Source: Clostridia bacterium (GTDB lineage: Bacteria; Bacillota; Clostridia; Oscillospirales; Acutalibacteraceae). Taken from it: 64,000 nt of DNA. The notes under the pieces were generated by a model. That model saw nothing but the letters and a program-made list of their open reading frames with translations. It made no database searches and had not been told where the DNA came from. This document shows positions 1-9,331 of this stretch, in pieces. Location: NCBI GenBank assembly GCA_017481575.1, contig JAFUPA010000031.1:1-64000 (forward strand), in the 5' to 3' direction. Positions within the stretch are counted from its first letter, which is position 1. Each line of letters begins with the position of its first letter. The translations under genes and the position numbers were made by a program.

Positions 1-29
1 CGTTTTGCAATCTGGCCTCTTCTTGGCAC
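1..29 (-). CDS. rpsG: 30S ribosomal protein S7, N-terminal fragment
   Basis: Only the first nine codons lie in the window, and the gene runs off the left edge. Read on the minus strand they give (M)PRRGQIAKR, the conserved start of bacterial S7. The start codon is GTG at 29-27, preceded by a strong Shine-Dalgarno AAGGAGGG at 44-37. S7 binds the 3' major domain of 16S rRNA and nucleates assembly of the 30S head. It follows rpsL in the same direction, as in the classical str operon, but with an unusually long 181-base spacer. The identification rests on a short peptide plus gene order. Confidence 0.85.
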
Positions 30-210
30 TTCGCTTCCCTCCTTCATATTAATGATATCATAGGTACTCAAGTGACAAAACCCTGTGGCGCCAATGGAGA
101 AGCACATACATAAATATATATACACTCTCACATTGTTACGCAGCGTACCTTACCCTGCGCAGCCTGCAAGAAGATTCTGTCTTAATAAAACGTTTCCTTT
201 GAAGCAGGAA

Positions 211-633
211 TTACTTTTTAGCAGCCTTAGGACGCTTTGCACCGTACTTTGAACGGGACTGCATTCTTCCGTTAACACCCTGAGTATCGAGTGTACCACG
301 GATGATGTGGTAACGAACACCGGGAAGGTCCTTAACACGACCGCCACGAATAAGAACAACGCTGTGCTCCTGCAAGTTGTGACCAACACCCGGAATGTAT
401 GAAGTAACTTCGATACCGTTTGTAAGACGAACTCTGGCAATCTTACGAAGAGCTGAGTTAGGCTTCTTAGGTGTAGCTGTCTTAACTGCTGTGCAAACGC
501 CACGCTTCTGCGGAGAATTCTGGTCTGTAACAACATTCTTCTTAGAATTCAAGCCCTTGAGAAGAGCGGGAGCTGTTGACTTCTTTTCGATAGTCTGTCT
601 GCCGTTTCTGACTAACTGATTAAAGGTAGGCAA
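211..633 (-). CDS. rpsL: 30S ribosomal protein S12
   Basis: S12 (140 aa) sits at the decoding centre of the 30S subunit. The sequence starts [11 protein letters not shown] and carries the two conserved loops that line the A site: [13 protein letters not shown] (around residues 53-65) and [19 protein letters not shown] (around 80-98). The lysines and proline where streptomycin-resistance changes usually arise have the wild-type form. The start codon is TTG at 633-631; no ATG fits the conserved N-terminus, and a good AAAGGAG lies 9 bases upstream. It begins the ribosomal operon, with rpsG next. Confidence 0.97.
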   Translation of the reverse strand: MPTFNQLVRNGRQTIEKKSTAPALLKGLNSKKNVVTDQNSPQKRGVCTAVKTATPKKPNSALRKIARVRLTNGIEVTSYIPGVGHNLQEHSVVLIRGGRVKDLPGVRYHIIRGTLDTQGVNGRMQSRSKYGAKRPKAAKK

Positions 634-733
634 ATACTACATCTCCTTTCATAGATTTTTGATGATTGCTTAACACGTTTCCGAGCGAAATCCGCTTGAA
701 CCCATATTAAAGCATTTTATATCATGCTCGAGT

Positions 734-763
734 ATTCTATCACTATTGCATAGATATTGTCAA
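734..763 (-). promoter_or_regulatory. Promoter of the rpsL operon
   Basis: On the minus strand TTGACA (763-758) and TAGAAT (739-734) are separated by 18 bases. This leaves a leader of about 95 bases before the TTG start of rpsL. Only the two hexamers and their spacing support the call. Confidence 0.7.
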
Positions 764-861
764 GCATTTTTGTAAAAATATTCTATTAAAGGCGTGATAA
801 TTTGAGTTTTTGGGGGATTTTCGGGTTGTTTATATACCTGTTTTGCGGCATAACACAATTC

Positions 862-882
862 AGGGAGGCGAAATGCCTCCCT
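862..882. repeat. Small GC-rich hairpin downstream of the leucine-rich protein gene
   Basis: AGGGAGGC and GCCTCCCT form a perfect 8-bp stem around a 5-base loop. No clear T-run follows on the minus strand, so it may be an inefficient terminator of the 894-1559 gene or a short dispersed palindrome. The rest of the 634-893 gap holds only the rpsL leader and promoter. Confidence 0.5.
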
Positions 883-893
883 ACCTGATGTTT

Positions 894-1559
894 TTAATAA
901 TCAATATCACATTTTTTATAAAGCAATTTCAAATGCTCCAACTGTGGCATTTGTTCAAACACAGACATATCTTCAATTAAAAGCTCTTTTCTGTTAGGAT
1001 AAATACCCGTACTATCAAACGTGATATATTTTACATTTGAATTTTTCAAACTGCTGACATCACGAAGCTTGCTGATTGACACAAAGGATAAAACTTCCAA
1101 GGCTCTGTTGTTTTCCATATTCCATAGCTTTTCCAGAGAATTGTTCCAATATACGGAAAGACATTTTAGATTTGGAAAATCCGATAAAGCTGAAAGGTCT
1201 TTTATTTTCGGACATTTAAAAAGGTATAAGAGCTCGGTTGTTTCCTTTATATATGGGGCGATATAATCAAAATGCTCTTGTTTAAAGCCAGTCAGCTTTA
1301 CCCTTTTGGCATTGTTTTTTAGTGCAGAGTCTTTTAAAACAGTTATGTCATCACTACCGATTTTTTCATATATATCATTATAAATCGGGCTGTTCTTTGC
1401 CGCTTCGATCGGCTTTCGGGTAACTAACAGCTCCAAATCATAATCTGTTTCATAATAGTCATGATAATATTCGCCCAATTTGCGATCTAAAACCAAATCG
1501 GTTCGAGATGAGTTTTTCGACAAGGCTTCATTGGTGATATATAAATAATTGTTTTTCAT
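894..1559 (-). CDS. Leucine-rich-repeat-like hypothetical protein
   Basis: A 221-aa protein without signal peptide or membrane segment. From about residue 80 it shows short degenerate repeats with regularly spaced hydrophobic positions (for example DLSALSDFPNLKCLSVYWN, then LEVLSFVSISKLRDVSSL and QLEHLKLLYKK), as in leucine-rich-repeat solenoids. Such proteins usually bind other proteins; no catalytic motif is visible. The start has an AAAGGAG 5 bases upstream. It begins 12 bases after the GH38 mannosidase stop in the same direction, so the two are probably cotranscribed. Its function is unknown. Confidence 0.6.
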   Translation of the reverse strand: MKNNYLYITNEALSKNSSRTDLVLDRKLGEYYHDYYETDYDLELLVTRKPIEAAKNSPIYNDIYEKIGSDDITVLKDSALKNNAKRVKLTGFKQEHFDYIAPYIKETTELLYLFKCPKIKDLSALSDFPNLKCLSVYWNNSLEKLWNMENNRALEVLSFVSISKLRDVSSLKNSNVKYITFDSTGIYPNRKELLIEDMSVFEQMPQLEHLKLLYKKCDIDY

Positions 1560-1571
1560 TTTAACTCCTTT

Positions 1572-3989
1572 TTACACTAACAACTCATAATGCTCGGTGA
1601 GGGTGCCGTCGGCGTACTCGACAGTTTTTGCTTCGTATTTGCCGAAGTCAAGCGTAATTTCGGCTCCGCCCACGGTGAGGGTGGTTGTTTTTGAGTCGGG
1701 TGAGTTGTTGAGAAGTCGGAGAATAAAGCTATCCTTGCCGTAACGCTTTTTCATTGTGACAAGAACGATGTTTGTGTCTTCTATGCCGAGGTTGAAATCG
1801 GACATCTTACCGTCCCTTTCAATCGGGAACACATTGCAGGCATACGGCTTCTGGCAGAATTCGGTTGCAAGGCGTTCAAGCTCGTCCTCATTTGCAACTG
1901 TGAGTCGGAAAGAAAAATTACGCTCTGCCATATCGATTTTCTTGACGTATCGGTCGGTGGGAATAAGCTCTCTGTCACAAATAGGGTGTGCGCAGTAGGT
2001 TGCTGTACGGATGAGCGAAACTGACATCTCGTTATCCTTGAACGATGAGCCGTAGGCAACATTATTGATAAGAGCAAGGCAGGTCTTCCCGTTTTTAACT
2101 GCGGCAAAACGCTGTGAAACACATTCTCTGCCGTCCATAAACAGCGGCTCTGTGCCGAAGCAGGTCTGACCGATGTACTCTCCGTCAATTGCAACGGGAA
2201 GTGACAGCTTGATAAGCTTATTCGCATCACCTGCAAAGACATCAACCTTGATGTCGATGTGGGGATTTGTTTTGTAAATATCGTATTCAACACGGATACG
2301 TGTGTTTTCCTTTTTAAAGAAGCACTCAACACCGAGGTAGATATCGCCGTCCTCAATAACCTGAATCGGCTTCATACCCTCGAACATTCCGTCGGGCTTT
2401 TCCATAAGTGTGAACGGCTCGGGATTTCTGCCCATTGCTTCAAGCTGGAAGTCGCCCATTCCCCACGGGTCGGCGTTGTCCTCGTACATAAACGGGCAGA
2501 ACGCACCACCCTTGATGTATTCGATACCGCCTATTTTATAAGAACGAAGCAAGCCTGTTTTACCGTCAATCTCGACGTGCTTGCCGTCAATATCAAAAGC
2601 AATGTCGCTGTTTGCAGGAAGCTCCGTTTTCGGCTCAATCGGCTTGAAATCGGCATAGAGCGAAAACCTTGAAACAGCAAGCGGAGCAAGCTTACTTCTT
2701 ATAATAAAGCGTTTGCGCCAGTCAAGGTTGAGGGTGCTTTCTTCCTTTATAAACTGAACCGGAACTTCGTTGCCCTTGTCATCATAAACTCGGAAGCAGG
2801 AGACAATTTCGTCCGACCAGTTCTGGTCAGCGAGGGTAAGCTCGCACTCAAACTCAGTTTCCCACTCGTAAGGATGAGGGTTGAAAACAAGAATCGGGTA
2901 TTCGCCCTCTGCCGCCTTTTGCTGTGCGGAGGACAGGGCAAAATATGCCCTTGCACGAAGTCGGTTGAGGGTGAGCATACCGTGTTCGAGAAGTCGGACA
3001 CCGTTCTCCTCGCCCGCTTTGATTGATGTGCCGGGAAGAACGTCGTGGAACTGACTGTTGAGCAAATCTTCAACTGCGTCGTCAAGCTCCTTTTCGGGGT
3101 ACTCAATAAGTCCCCTCGCCGCCGCAACGGAACACATTTTCTCCGTTATTGCAAGCATTGATTCAAAGAGTGCGTGTCTTGACTTGACGCTCGACATTGT
3201 GGTGTAACAGCCCGGCATACTGATGCGAAGTGATTTATCGTGGCGGTTTGTCGGGTTGATTTTTGCAAAAAAGGCTTCGGGAGTTGAGTGCATAATCGGA
3301 GTTTCGGAGGTTTCCATCAAAGCCTTGATATCTCTTAAATCTTTTCTTGACGGGCCGCCGCCGTGGTTGCCGACACCCCAGAGTATCATCATATAATCGT
3401 CTTTTTCGTCCTCGTCGGACATAATGCGGTTGATTTTCTCGGTCGCTTTGCCAAGTCCCGAATTATAGCCACGTGCATGAGCCGCTTTTATCTCGCTGCC
3501 GTCAAGACCCTCCCATATGAACTGACCGAAAGGAAGCTCGTCACAGCCCTCACGGCAGTAGATGTAGCCATCCTGACCGCATTTTTTGATAATCTGTACC
3601 AAGCCGACAGAATGACCGAAGGCATCAAGTCCGATTGCGGTCGTCGGGAATACACCGAACTTTTCTTCAAAATAACGCTTGCCGTGCTGAATTTGACGGA
3701 CGATGCTCTCGCCGTTCGGCATATTGACGTCGGGCTGAAGATACCAGCCGCCCATAATGTGCCATTTGCCCTCTTTGATGAGTTCTTTTATTCTTTCAAA
3801 AAGAGTCGGGGCGTATTCTTCTATATACTTATATAATGTAACCTCGTTGTGGCAGAAGATGTAGTCGAATTCGTCTGCAAGGTCTGCAGCGGCTTTAAAG
3901 GTTGAAAGTGCGGATGCCGCACCCTCCTCCCACTCCCATTGCCAGATGGGGTCAAGATGAGCGTTACAGATAAGATGTACTTCTTTCAT
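1572..3989 (-). CDS. Glycoside hydrolase family 38 alpha-mannosidase
   Basis: Family GH38 enzymes remove alpha-linked mannose from glycans using a bound zinc ion. The protein (805 aa) begins MKEVHLICNAHLDPIWQW, with the zinc-binding His11 and Asp13. Other landmarks are LDAFGHS near residues 121-127, whose Asp is the expected nucleophile, and the LWGVGNHGGGP loop, followed by the family's C-terminal beta domains. There is no signal peptide, so it should act in the cytoplasm on imported oligosaccharides. The ATG at 3989 is chosen over the longer frame because AAAGGAA lies 6 bases before it and homology begins there. The linked LRR-like gene follows closely. Exact linkage specificity cannot be read from sequence. 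Confidence 0.93.
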   Translation of the reverse strand: MKEVHLICNAHLDPIWQWEWEEGAASALSTFKAAADLADEFDYIFCHNEVTLYKYIEEYAPTLFERIKELIKEGKWHIMGGWYLQPDVNMPNGESIVRQIQHGKRYFEEKFGVFPTTAIGLDAFGHSVGLVQIIKKCGQDGYIYCREGCDELPFGQFIWEGLDGSEIKAAHARGYNSGLGKATEKINRIMSDEDEKDDYMMILWGVGNHGGGPSRKDLRDIKALMETSETPIMHSTPEAFFAKINPTNRHDKSLRISMPGCYTTMSSVKSRHALFESMLAITEKMCSVAAARGLIEYPEKELDDAVEDLLNSQFHDVLPGTSIKAGEENGVRLLEHGMLTLNRLRARAYFALSSAQQKAAEGEYPILVFNPHPYEWETEFECELTLADQNWSDEIVSCFRVYDDKGNEVPVQFIKEESTLNLDWRKRFIIRSKLAPLAVSRFSLYADFKPIEPKTELPANSDIAFDIDGKHVEIDGKTGLLRSYKIGGIEYIKGGAFCPFMYEDNADPWGMGDFQLEAMGRNPEPFTLMEKPDGMFEGMKPIQVIEDGDIYLGVECFFKKENTRIRVEYDIYKTNPHIDIKVDVFAGDANKLIKLSLPVAIDGEYIGQTCFGTEPLFMDGRECVSQRFAAVKNGKTCLALINNVAYGSSFKDNEMSVSLIRTATYCAHPICDRELIPTDRYVKKIDMAERNFSFRLTVANEDELERLATEFCQKPYACNVFPIERDGKMSDFNLGIEDTNIVLVTMKKRYGKDSFILRLLNNSPDSKTTTLTVGGAEITLDFGKYEAKTVEYADGTLTEHYELLV

Positions 3990-4067
3990 AATCAGATTCC
4001 TTTCGGGTTTGCTTTTCAATATACTAACACAAATAAATTTTAATTTCATCTGTTTTTGAAAATTATG

Positions 4068-4096
4068 TTGTACAAATTAAAAAACTGCTGTATAAT
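4068..4096 (+). promoter_or_regulatory. Promoter of the ceramidase-like gene
   Basis: TTGTAC (4068-4073) and TATAAT (4091-4096) are 17 bases apart. They are followed by AAAGGAGG at 4107-4114 and the ATG at 4123. It lies in the divergent gap with the GH38 gene. Confidence 0.65.
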
Positions 4097-4122
4097 CTAA
4101 ATATTCAAAGGAGGTATAAACT

Positions 4123-5871
4123 ATGAAAAAGAAGTTTATGAAGATTATATCCGTAATCTTAAGCCTGTCCCTTGTTTTCTCAATCGGTTGCACAGGTGCT
4201 TTTGCAACAGACAGCGTTGCAGATTACCTGCCCGAAACCGAAGAGGTTGCAGGTGAGATTACAGACGCAGGTATTTCTGCTGTGCAGACTGTCGGCGGAC
4301 TTTTTGCAGGCATGGAAGACATCAGCTCTTTCGACACATTCCTTAACAATGTTATGAAAGTCCTCTACAACGTGCTTAACGTTGTGGTTGAAGCACTTGT
4401 TAAGACAATCTGCGTGGTTTACCCTGACCCTGCAAGCTGGAAAGACCTTGCAGACCACTCAACAGACACCTTCCTTGAGGGTCGTGACGAGTACAAAACA
4501 AGTGCTGATGCAGACAACTACTGGTCACTCGGTTACGCAAGCAGAAGCCTTATCCCCGAGGATTTTGAAGCTGATAAGTATTACCTCGGCAGAGACCTTA
4601 TGAACAAAAAGGCTCAGGGCGTTTATGATGATATGCGAATCCGTGTTGCAGTTCTTGACGACAACAGCGGCGACGGTGCAGTTGTTATTGCCGCAATTGA
4701 TGCACTCGGTGTTACTTCAACAGACACACGCTCAATCCGTGCAGGTGTGCTTGAATATTGCGCAGAAAACAACATCAAGGTTTCAAGCATCAACGTTATG
4801 TCAACTCACGCTCACTCCGCACTTGACACACAGGGTGTAAGTACAGAATTTTTCTACAAGCTTTTTGCAAGCTCAATCAAAAACCTTTTGGGCTACACAG
4901 GCGAGCTTCCGTTCCTTGAGGCAGCTACAAACTTCAAGAGTTATTTCGTTGATCAGTCAATCATTGCTGTCAACGAGGCTTTTGAAGATATGGAAAGCGG
5001 CTCACTCTACTACGATTCAATTGATGCCAGCGAATACATAAAGGACAAGAGAGGTCTTGTTTCAAAGGAAGACCTTCCCGAATTTGCAAGTCTTCGCTTT
5101 ATCCCTGACAGCGGCAGCGAGGAAACTTATGTTGTAGACGTTACCTGTCACCCGACATCATTCAGCGCAAGCAACGGTCTTGTAGGCTCCGACTACATCT
5201 ACTATGCTGACGAGTACATCAAGGCACAGGAAGGTGCTAACATGGTTATGATTCAGGGTGCTGTCGGTCAGATAAGCCGTGACATTGATGTTGACACAAC
5301 AGGTATGGACGAGTATGAAGAAAAGGGTGCAAACGCAAAGTACCTTGGCGAAAAGTTCGGTGAGCTTATTATCACAGCAGAGTATGAAACAGAGCTTGAG
5401 CCGATTATCAACGTTCACCACACAGAGCTTCTTATCACTCCCGAAAACAGCATTCTTGCTCTCGCTTGTGAAGTAAACCTTGTTAACAACCAGGTTTATT
5501 ACACAGAGGACGGTGTTGGTATCATCTCCGAAATCGGCTATCTTGAGTTTGGCAACAAAGTCGGCTTCGCCCTCTTCCCGGGTGAGCTTTATCCCGAAAC
5601 ATTCTGGGGTCACGAGATTATCGGTGACACAACCTGGGACGGCTCAACTTGGGAGTATCCCGGACTCGGCACTTCAGTTGAGGGTGTTGACGTTTATGCA
5701 ATTAGCCTTGCAAACGACGCACTCGGTTATGTTCTTACAGACGACAACTTCGCATTTATGGGTCACATCATCGGTGACGGAATTGCAGACGAAGTGCTTT
5801 CAGTCGGTAAGCACACGGGTTCATATTTTGTAAGCACTTACCTTGAGCTGATTGAGGATTATGTTAAATAA
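4123..5871 (+). CDS. Secreted neutral-ceramidase-like hydrolase
   Basis: A 582-aa exported protein with an N-terminal signal peptide, probably cleaved after GAFA near residue 28. After a hydrophobic helical stretch (about 60-105) the rest resembles the neutral/alkaline ceramidase N-terminal domain. Recognisable elements are NVMSTHAHSALDTQG, matching the family's metal-binding THxHSG loop, then DVTCHPTSFSASN and MVMIQGAVGQISRD, matching the region before the second metal and oxyanion sites. The C-terminal immunoglobulin-like domain of classical ceramidases is missing. Family members cleave the amide of ceramide, but this one could act on another lipid or amide. It is monocistronic between its own promoter and a terminator. 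Confidence 0.7.
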   Translation: MKKKFMKIISVILSLSLVFSIGCTGAFATDSVADYLPETEEVAGEITDAGISAVQTVGGLFAGMEDISSFDTFLNNVMKVLYNVLNVVVEALVKTICVVYPDPASWKDLADHSTDTFLEGRDEYKTSADADNYWSLGYASRSLIPEDFEADKYYLGRDLMNKKAQGVYDDMRIRVAVLDDNSGDGAVVIAAIDALGVTSTDTRSIRAGVLEYCAENNIKVSSINVMSTHAHSALDTQGVSTEFFYKLFASSIKNLLGYTGELPFLEAATNFKSYFVDQSIIAVNEAFEDMESGSLYYDSIDASEYIKDKRGLVSKEDLPEFASLRFIPDSGSEETYVVDVTCHPTSFSASNGLVGSDYIYYADEYIKAQEGANMVMIQGAVGQISRDIDVDTTGMDEYEEKGANAKYLGEKFGELIITAEYETELEPIINVHHTELLITPENSILALACEVNLVNNQVYYTEDGVGIISEIGYLEFGNKVGFALFPGELYPETFWGHEIIGDTTWDGSTWEYPGLGTSVEGVDVYAISLANDALGYVLTDDNFAFMGHIIGDGIADEVLSVGKHTGSYFVSTYLELIEDYVK

Positions 5872-5892
5872 AATAAACTGAACAAACAATTA

Positions 5893-5918
5893 ACCGGACT
5901 ATCGCTTGATAGTCCGGT
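5893..5918. terminator. Bidirectional intrinsic terminator
   Basis: A perfect 11-bp stem (ACCGGACTATC / GATAGTCCGGT) with a GCTT loop lies between two convergent genes, the ceramidase-like gene and the acetylesterase-like gene. The T-rich tract on the plus side is short. Confidence 0.7.
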
Positions 5919-5934
5919 ATCTTTATGAGCATAT

Positions 5935-8184
5935 TCAGTTGAACAGATTTGCAAACAAGCCGATAAAGTTTGTTATTACAACACAGATGTATTCAAAAAA
6001 GCTGTCTGCGGCTTTGAAATCGGCATCAAACTGTGCCTTTACATCTTCAGCAGACGGTGTGAAGGTTACATCATCGAGACTTAAATCAACATCGTCGCCA
6101 TTCTCGCCTGAGAAGCAGAATTCGATATCCTTAACATTTCCGAGCTTTTCGTTGGTAAAGCCTACACCACCCTCGTTGCCGTGCAGATACAGGCAGTTCA
6201 GGTCAAGTGTTACAAGGTGCCATTCGCCGTCCGCAGGGATTGTAACGGAAGTATCCTTTGTTCCGTTAACTGCAGGAGCGTACCACGTTGCCGAATTCTT
6301 TGAGAATTTTACTTTTTCAAGAATTACGTCAGTTTCGCCGTTGTTACGAATATAAAATGACATTGTGTCATAATCGCTGTAATCTGTGTCTGTGTCCCAG
6401 AAGCTTTCGGTCTTGATTCCGTCCTTGCAGGTAAGAAGCGGTTTAACCGAAAAATCTTTATTCATAAGCTCGGGCTGTGCGGTTATGTTAAGTCCGCCAA
6501 CGCCCTCGTAAGCATCTGCTTGTGAAACGCAAACATTTGCATTTTCACCGAACCACGATGAATAGTAAGTGCTGTTTGTATCGGACATTGTGCGCCAGAT
6601 TTTTTCGCTTTCGCAGTCTGCCCAGCGCTTGTCTGTCCAGTAGTGTGTGCCGACTGTTCTGTCGGTTATAAAAGCACTGACGGGCATCGGATTCTGACCG
6701 CTGTAAGAAGCGTAAAGGTTTGACCTGCCGTTGCCCATACAGTAAGCGTAGGTTACCGAGTAAGGATTTTTAACATCCTTGTTCCACACCTTTACTGTAT
6801 CGTTGGAGATAATTTCGGCATTCGCTTCAACATAAACTCCGTCTGCTCCGCAAACTGCAAAGCCGTAAAGCTTTTCGCCAATCTTCACGAGACCGTCACC
6901 GACATTTTTGAAGGTTATATAAACACATCCGTCTTCAACTTTTGTTTCCTTGACCGTTGCGGCTGTGTAGGAGTCGTATTTATGATAAACAAGACCCTTG
7001 GCGGCAAGTGCCATTCTTTCGCCGATTTCCTTTTTGGTTTCAGGATGAATAAGTCCTACCGCAGGGATAAACGTTATCGGCAGGTCGTAGATTGCCACAA
7101 CCGCTCTTGAATCGGGCTTTTTGCTCTGTATTTCGGTAAACGCAAGGTTTCTGTCCTGCAAGACCATTCCGTCGTCCGTGTAAAAATACTCGGCAAGCTG
7201 TGTGTAAATGAGTGGGAACTGACCCCCGTCATAAGAGAAAACCTCGGTGTAAAGCGACTGCATAACATCCATTGCTTTTGAATAATATTCATCGCTGTAA
7301 CCCATATCGCTTTCACCCTGATACCAAATCATTCCGACAGGGCGGAAGTGCTTGAGGCCTTCGATTTTCTGGTTGTAATTTGCGCCGATGTCGGTATAGA
7401 CGTTCTGTGTATCTGCCGACCAGTCGGCACTCTCTTTATATGCTCCGTAGGAAAGAAGCATATTTTTGTATTCTGTGTCAGCATCTGCCGCTTCACGTGA
7501 AATCCAGCTTGCGATTGAACTGCCGCCGAGCGGTACATTAAGAATGCCCACGGGCATATTCAGCTCTTCAAGCATATCTTCCGCAAAGTAAAATGCAACG
7601 GCACTCATACTGTAAATACTCTGGCTTGTACCGTCTATCCAACAAGCGCCCTCAACGTCCTGCATAGGCTCGTCAGGAATGTAAGCAGGCTGTGCGCTGT
7701 TGTTGCGGTAAGCAGGGACGAGCAAAACACGAAGCCACTTGCTCGAAGTCTGTCCGTTAGCCATCATATCCATACCGTGCTTTGCCTGACCGAGCGGATA
7801 CTGCATATTGCTCTGACCCGCAGCCAGCCACAATTCACCGAAAACAACATTTTCAAGACTGTCAAAAATATTGCCGTCCTGCATCAACACTACCGTGTAT
7901 TCGTCAAAGCTTCCCGAAGGTGCCGTGAACGAAACTGAAAACGTACCGTCTGAATTGACAACGCCTGCACCCTGTGTTACAAGCTCGTTTTCGGCATCAA
8001 AAAGTGCCGCAACAATCACGCTGTCGGGCGTACCCTCGCCCGAAAATACAGCTTCCTTATTCTGTTGAAAAAGCATACCGTCACCGTAAACTGTGTAAAG
8101 CTTCGTTGAAGATTGAGCAACAGCAAAGGGCATACACAAAACTGCTAAAAGAAAAGCAAGACAAATGCAAAGAATTTTCTTCAT
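5935..8184 (-). CDS. Secreted sialate O-acetylesterase-like protein
   Basis: A 749-aa exported esterase with a clear signal peptide ending near residue 23 (FAVAQ). A small beta domain comes first, then the SASA/SGNH esterase core: GELWLAAGQSNMQYP near 115-130 holds the nucleophile Ser, and RPVGMIWYQGESD near 285 is the second conserved block. Family members remove O-acetyl groups from sialic acids or other glycans, opening them to further degradation. A beta-sandwich, probably carbohydrate-binding, occupies about 560-700. The protein ends in a hydrophobic, aromatic-rich tail (ICVVITNFIGLFANLFN). It starts 14 bases after the GT4 gene, with AAGGAG before the ATG. The exact acetylated substrate is not known. 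Confidence 0.85.
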   Translation of the reverse strand: MKKILCICLAFLLAVLCMPFAVAQSSTKLYTVYGDGMLFQQNKEAVFSGEGTPDSVIVAALFDAENELVTQGAGVVNSDGTFSVSFTAPSGSFDEYTVVLMQDGNIFDSLENVVFGELWLAAGQSNMQYPLGQAKHGMDMMANGQTSSKWLRVLLVPAYRNNSAQPAYIPDEPMQDVEGACWIDGTSQSIYSMSAVAFYFAEDMLEELNMPVGILNVPLGGSSIASWISREAADADTEYKNMLLSYGAYKESADWSADTQNVYTDIGANYNQKIEGLKHFRPVGMIWYQGESDMGYSDEYYSKAMDVMQSLYTEVFSYDGGQFPLIYTQLAEYFYTDDGMVLQDRNLAFTEIQSKKPDSRAVVAIYDLPITFIPAVGLIHPETKKEIGERMALAAKGLVYHKYDSYTAATVKETKVEDGCVYITFKNVGDGLVKIGEKLYGFAVCGADGVYVEANAEIISNDTVKVWNKDVKNPYSVTYAYCMGNGRSNLYASYSGQNPMPVSAFITDRTVGTHYWTDKRWADCESEKIWRTMSDTNSTYYSSWFGENANVCVSQADAYEGVGGLNITAQPELMNKDFSVKPLLTCKDGIKTESFWDTDTDYSDYDTMSFYIRNNGETDVILEKVKFSKNSATWYAPAVNGTKDTSVTIPADGEWHLVTLDLNCLYLHGNEGGVGFTNEKLGNVKDIEFCFSGENGDDVDLSLDDVTFTPSAEDVKAQFDADFKAADSFFEYICVVITNFIGLFANLFN

Positions 8185-8198
8185 AATTCTTTCTCCTT

Positions 8199-9266
8199 TT
8201 AAATCAGCTCTTTAAACCTGTCGCACCAGACCTGCATTGAATAGTTTGCGCTGATCTCTTCTTTAGCCTTAATGCGTTCATTCTCGGTTTCGGGTGCAGC
8301 TACGTCTTCAATAGCCTTCGAAAGCACTTTTTCGTAATCGTCCAAGTCCTCACTTTTGAAGTATCTTACCGTGCTGACCTTATCGGTTATCTGCTGGGGA
8401 ATGTCGCTTGCGATTGCAATACTGCCGCAATACATCGCCTCAAAAACAACAAACGGCAATGCACCCTCGGTACGTGACGGACTTAAGATGATGTCTGTAT
8501 TGTGGTAATAAGTTCCGATGTTTTCCGTCGGAGGCAAGACGGTAAGCCATTCGGGTTTTTCGCCGAAATGCTTTTTAATCTCTGCCTCGAGCTCCTCGGC
8601 GTGAGAAGCCACAACGACATAAAGAAGAGCATCATACTTTTCACGGATACGCTTGAACACCTCAAAGGTAAGGTCAACGCCCTTTACCTTGCAGTTGTAG
8701 CCCATGGTAAGGCAGGCAACCTTGTCGGGCTTACTGAACGGGTCAACCTTTGAAAGACGGTCGAGTGAAAGTGCGTGTTCAAGAGTTTTGATTTCTCTGC
8801 CCGGGAAGGATTTTTCCGCCTTTTCGGTAACAGATTTGCTGACACCGACAAGCACGTCTTTTTTATAAAGGAACGTGCGGATTTTGTGGCTTAAACCGCT
8901 TGCGGAATAAGTGCATTGAAAGAAGCGCACAACAGGAATTGACGGAAAGAGAAGTCTGATAATCACATCTATTTTAAAATCATTAAAATGGCGAAATATC
9001 TTTTTAACCTTATGCTCACGGACAATCTTTTTGAGAAGCAAAATGTTTTTAACAAAGCTGTCGGTCTGCACATAGACTGTTGCACCGTCACGGCGCAGCT
9101 CCTCTATCCAATTTTTAGCATTGGTTGAAAGTGCTCTGTGCGGGAAAAGGTAAATGTGCTCTGTCCCGTCCTTTTCAACGTCTTTTCTTAAAAATTCAAG
9201 TGCATTTATGAAACCACCCTTGTATGCGGCGGCATAATCACAAATATGCAAAACACCAAAATTCAT
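8199..9266 (-). CDS. Family 4 glycosyltransferase
   Basis: A 355-aa GT-B fold enzyme that should move a sugar from a nucleotide donor to an acceptor in cell-surface glycan synthesis. The N-terminal half begins MNFGVLHICDYAAAYKGGF, an acceptor-binding Rossmann start. The C-terminal half has the GT4 signature region with SPSRTEGALPFVVFEAMYCG (about 280-300), holding the donor-binding glutamates. There is no membrane segment. GGAG lies 9 bases before the ATG. Its coupling to the acetylesterase-like gene just downstream is unusual but may only reflect operon organisation. Donor and acceptor cannot be assigned. Confidence 0.85.
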   Translation of the reverse strand: MNFGVLHICDYAAAYKGGFINALEFLRKDVEKDGTEHIYLFPHRALSTNAKNWIEELRRDGATVYVQTDSFVKNILLLKKIVREHKVKKIFRHFNDFKIDVIIRLLFPSIPVVRFFQCTYSASGLSHKIRTFLYKKDVLVGVSKSVTEKAEKSFPGREIKTLEHALSLDRLSKVDPFSKPDKVACLTMGYNCKVKGVDLTFEVFKRIREKYDALLYVVVASHAEELEAEIKKHFGEKPEWLTVLPPTENIGTYYHNTDIILSPSRTEGALPFVVFEAMYCGSIAIASDIPQQITDKVSTVRYFKSEDLDDYEKVLSKAIEDVAAPETENERIKAKEEISANYSMQVWCDRFKELI

Positions 9267-9301
9267 ATTTTACTACTCCATTCAAAGAGTTTTCTTTTAA
9301 C

Positions 9302-9328
9302 AAAAGGGCTGTCTGTGACAGCCCCTTT
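9302..9328 (-). terminator. Terminator after the DHDPS-family gene
   Basis: On the minus strand an 11-bp stem with one bulge (AAAGGGGCTGTC / GACAGCCCTTT) and a 3-base loop runs into TTTTGTT. It separates the epimerase/aldolase pair from the GT4 gene. Confidence 0.65.
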
Positions 9329-9331
9329 CAG

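Noticed and set aside
2259..2672. Open frames opposite GH38, phosphoesterase, mfd and other large genes
   Set aside because: They are antisense or out-of-frame shadows of well-supported genes, without ribosome sites or recognisable domains.
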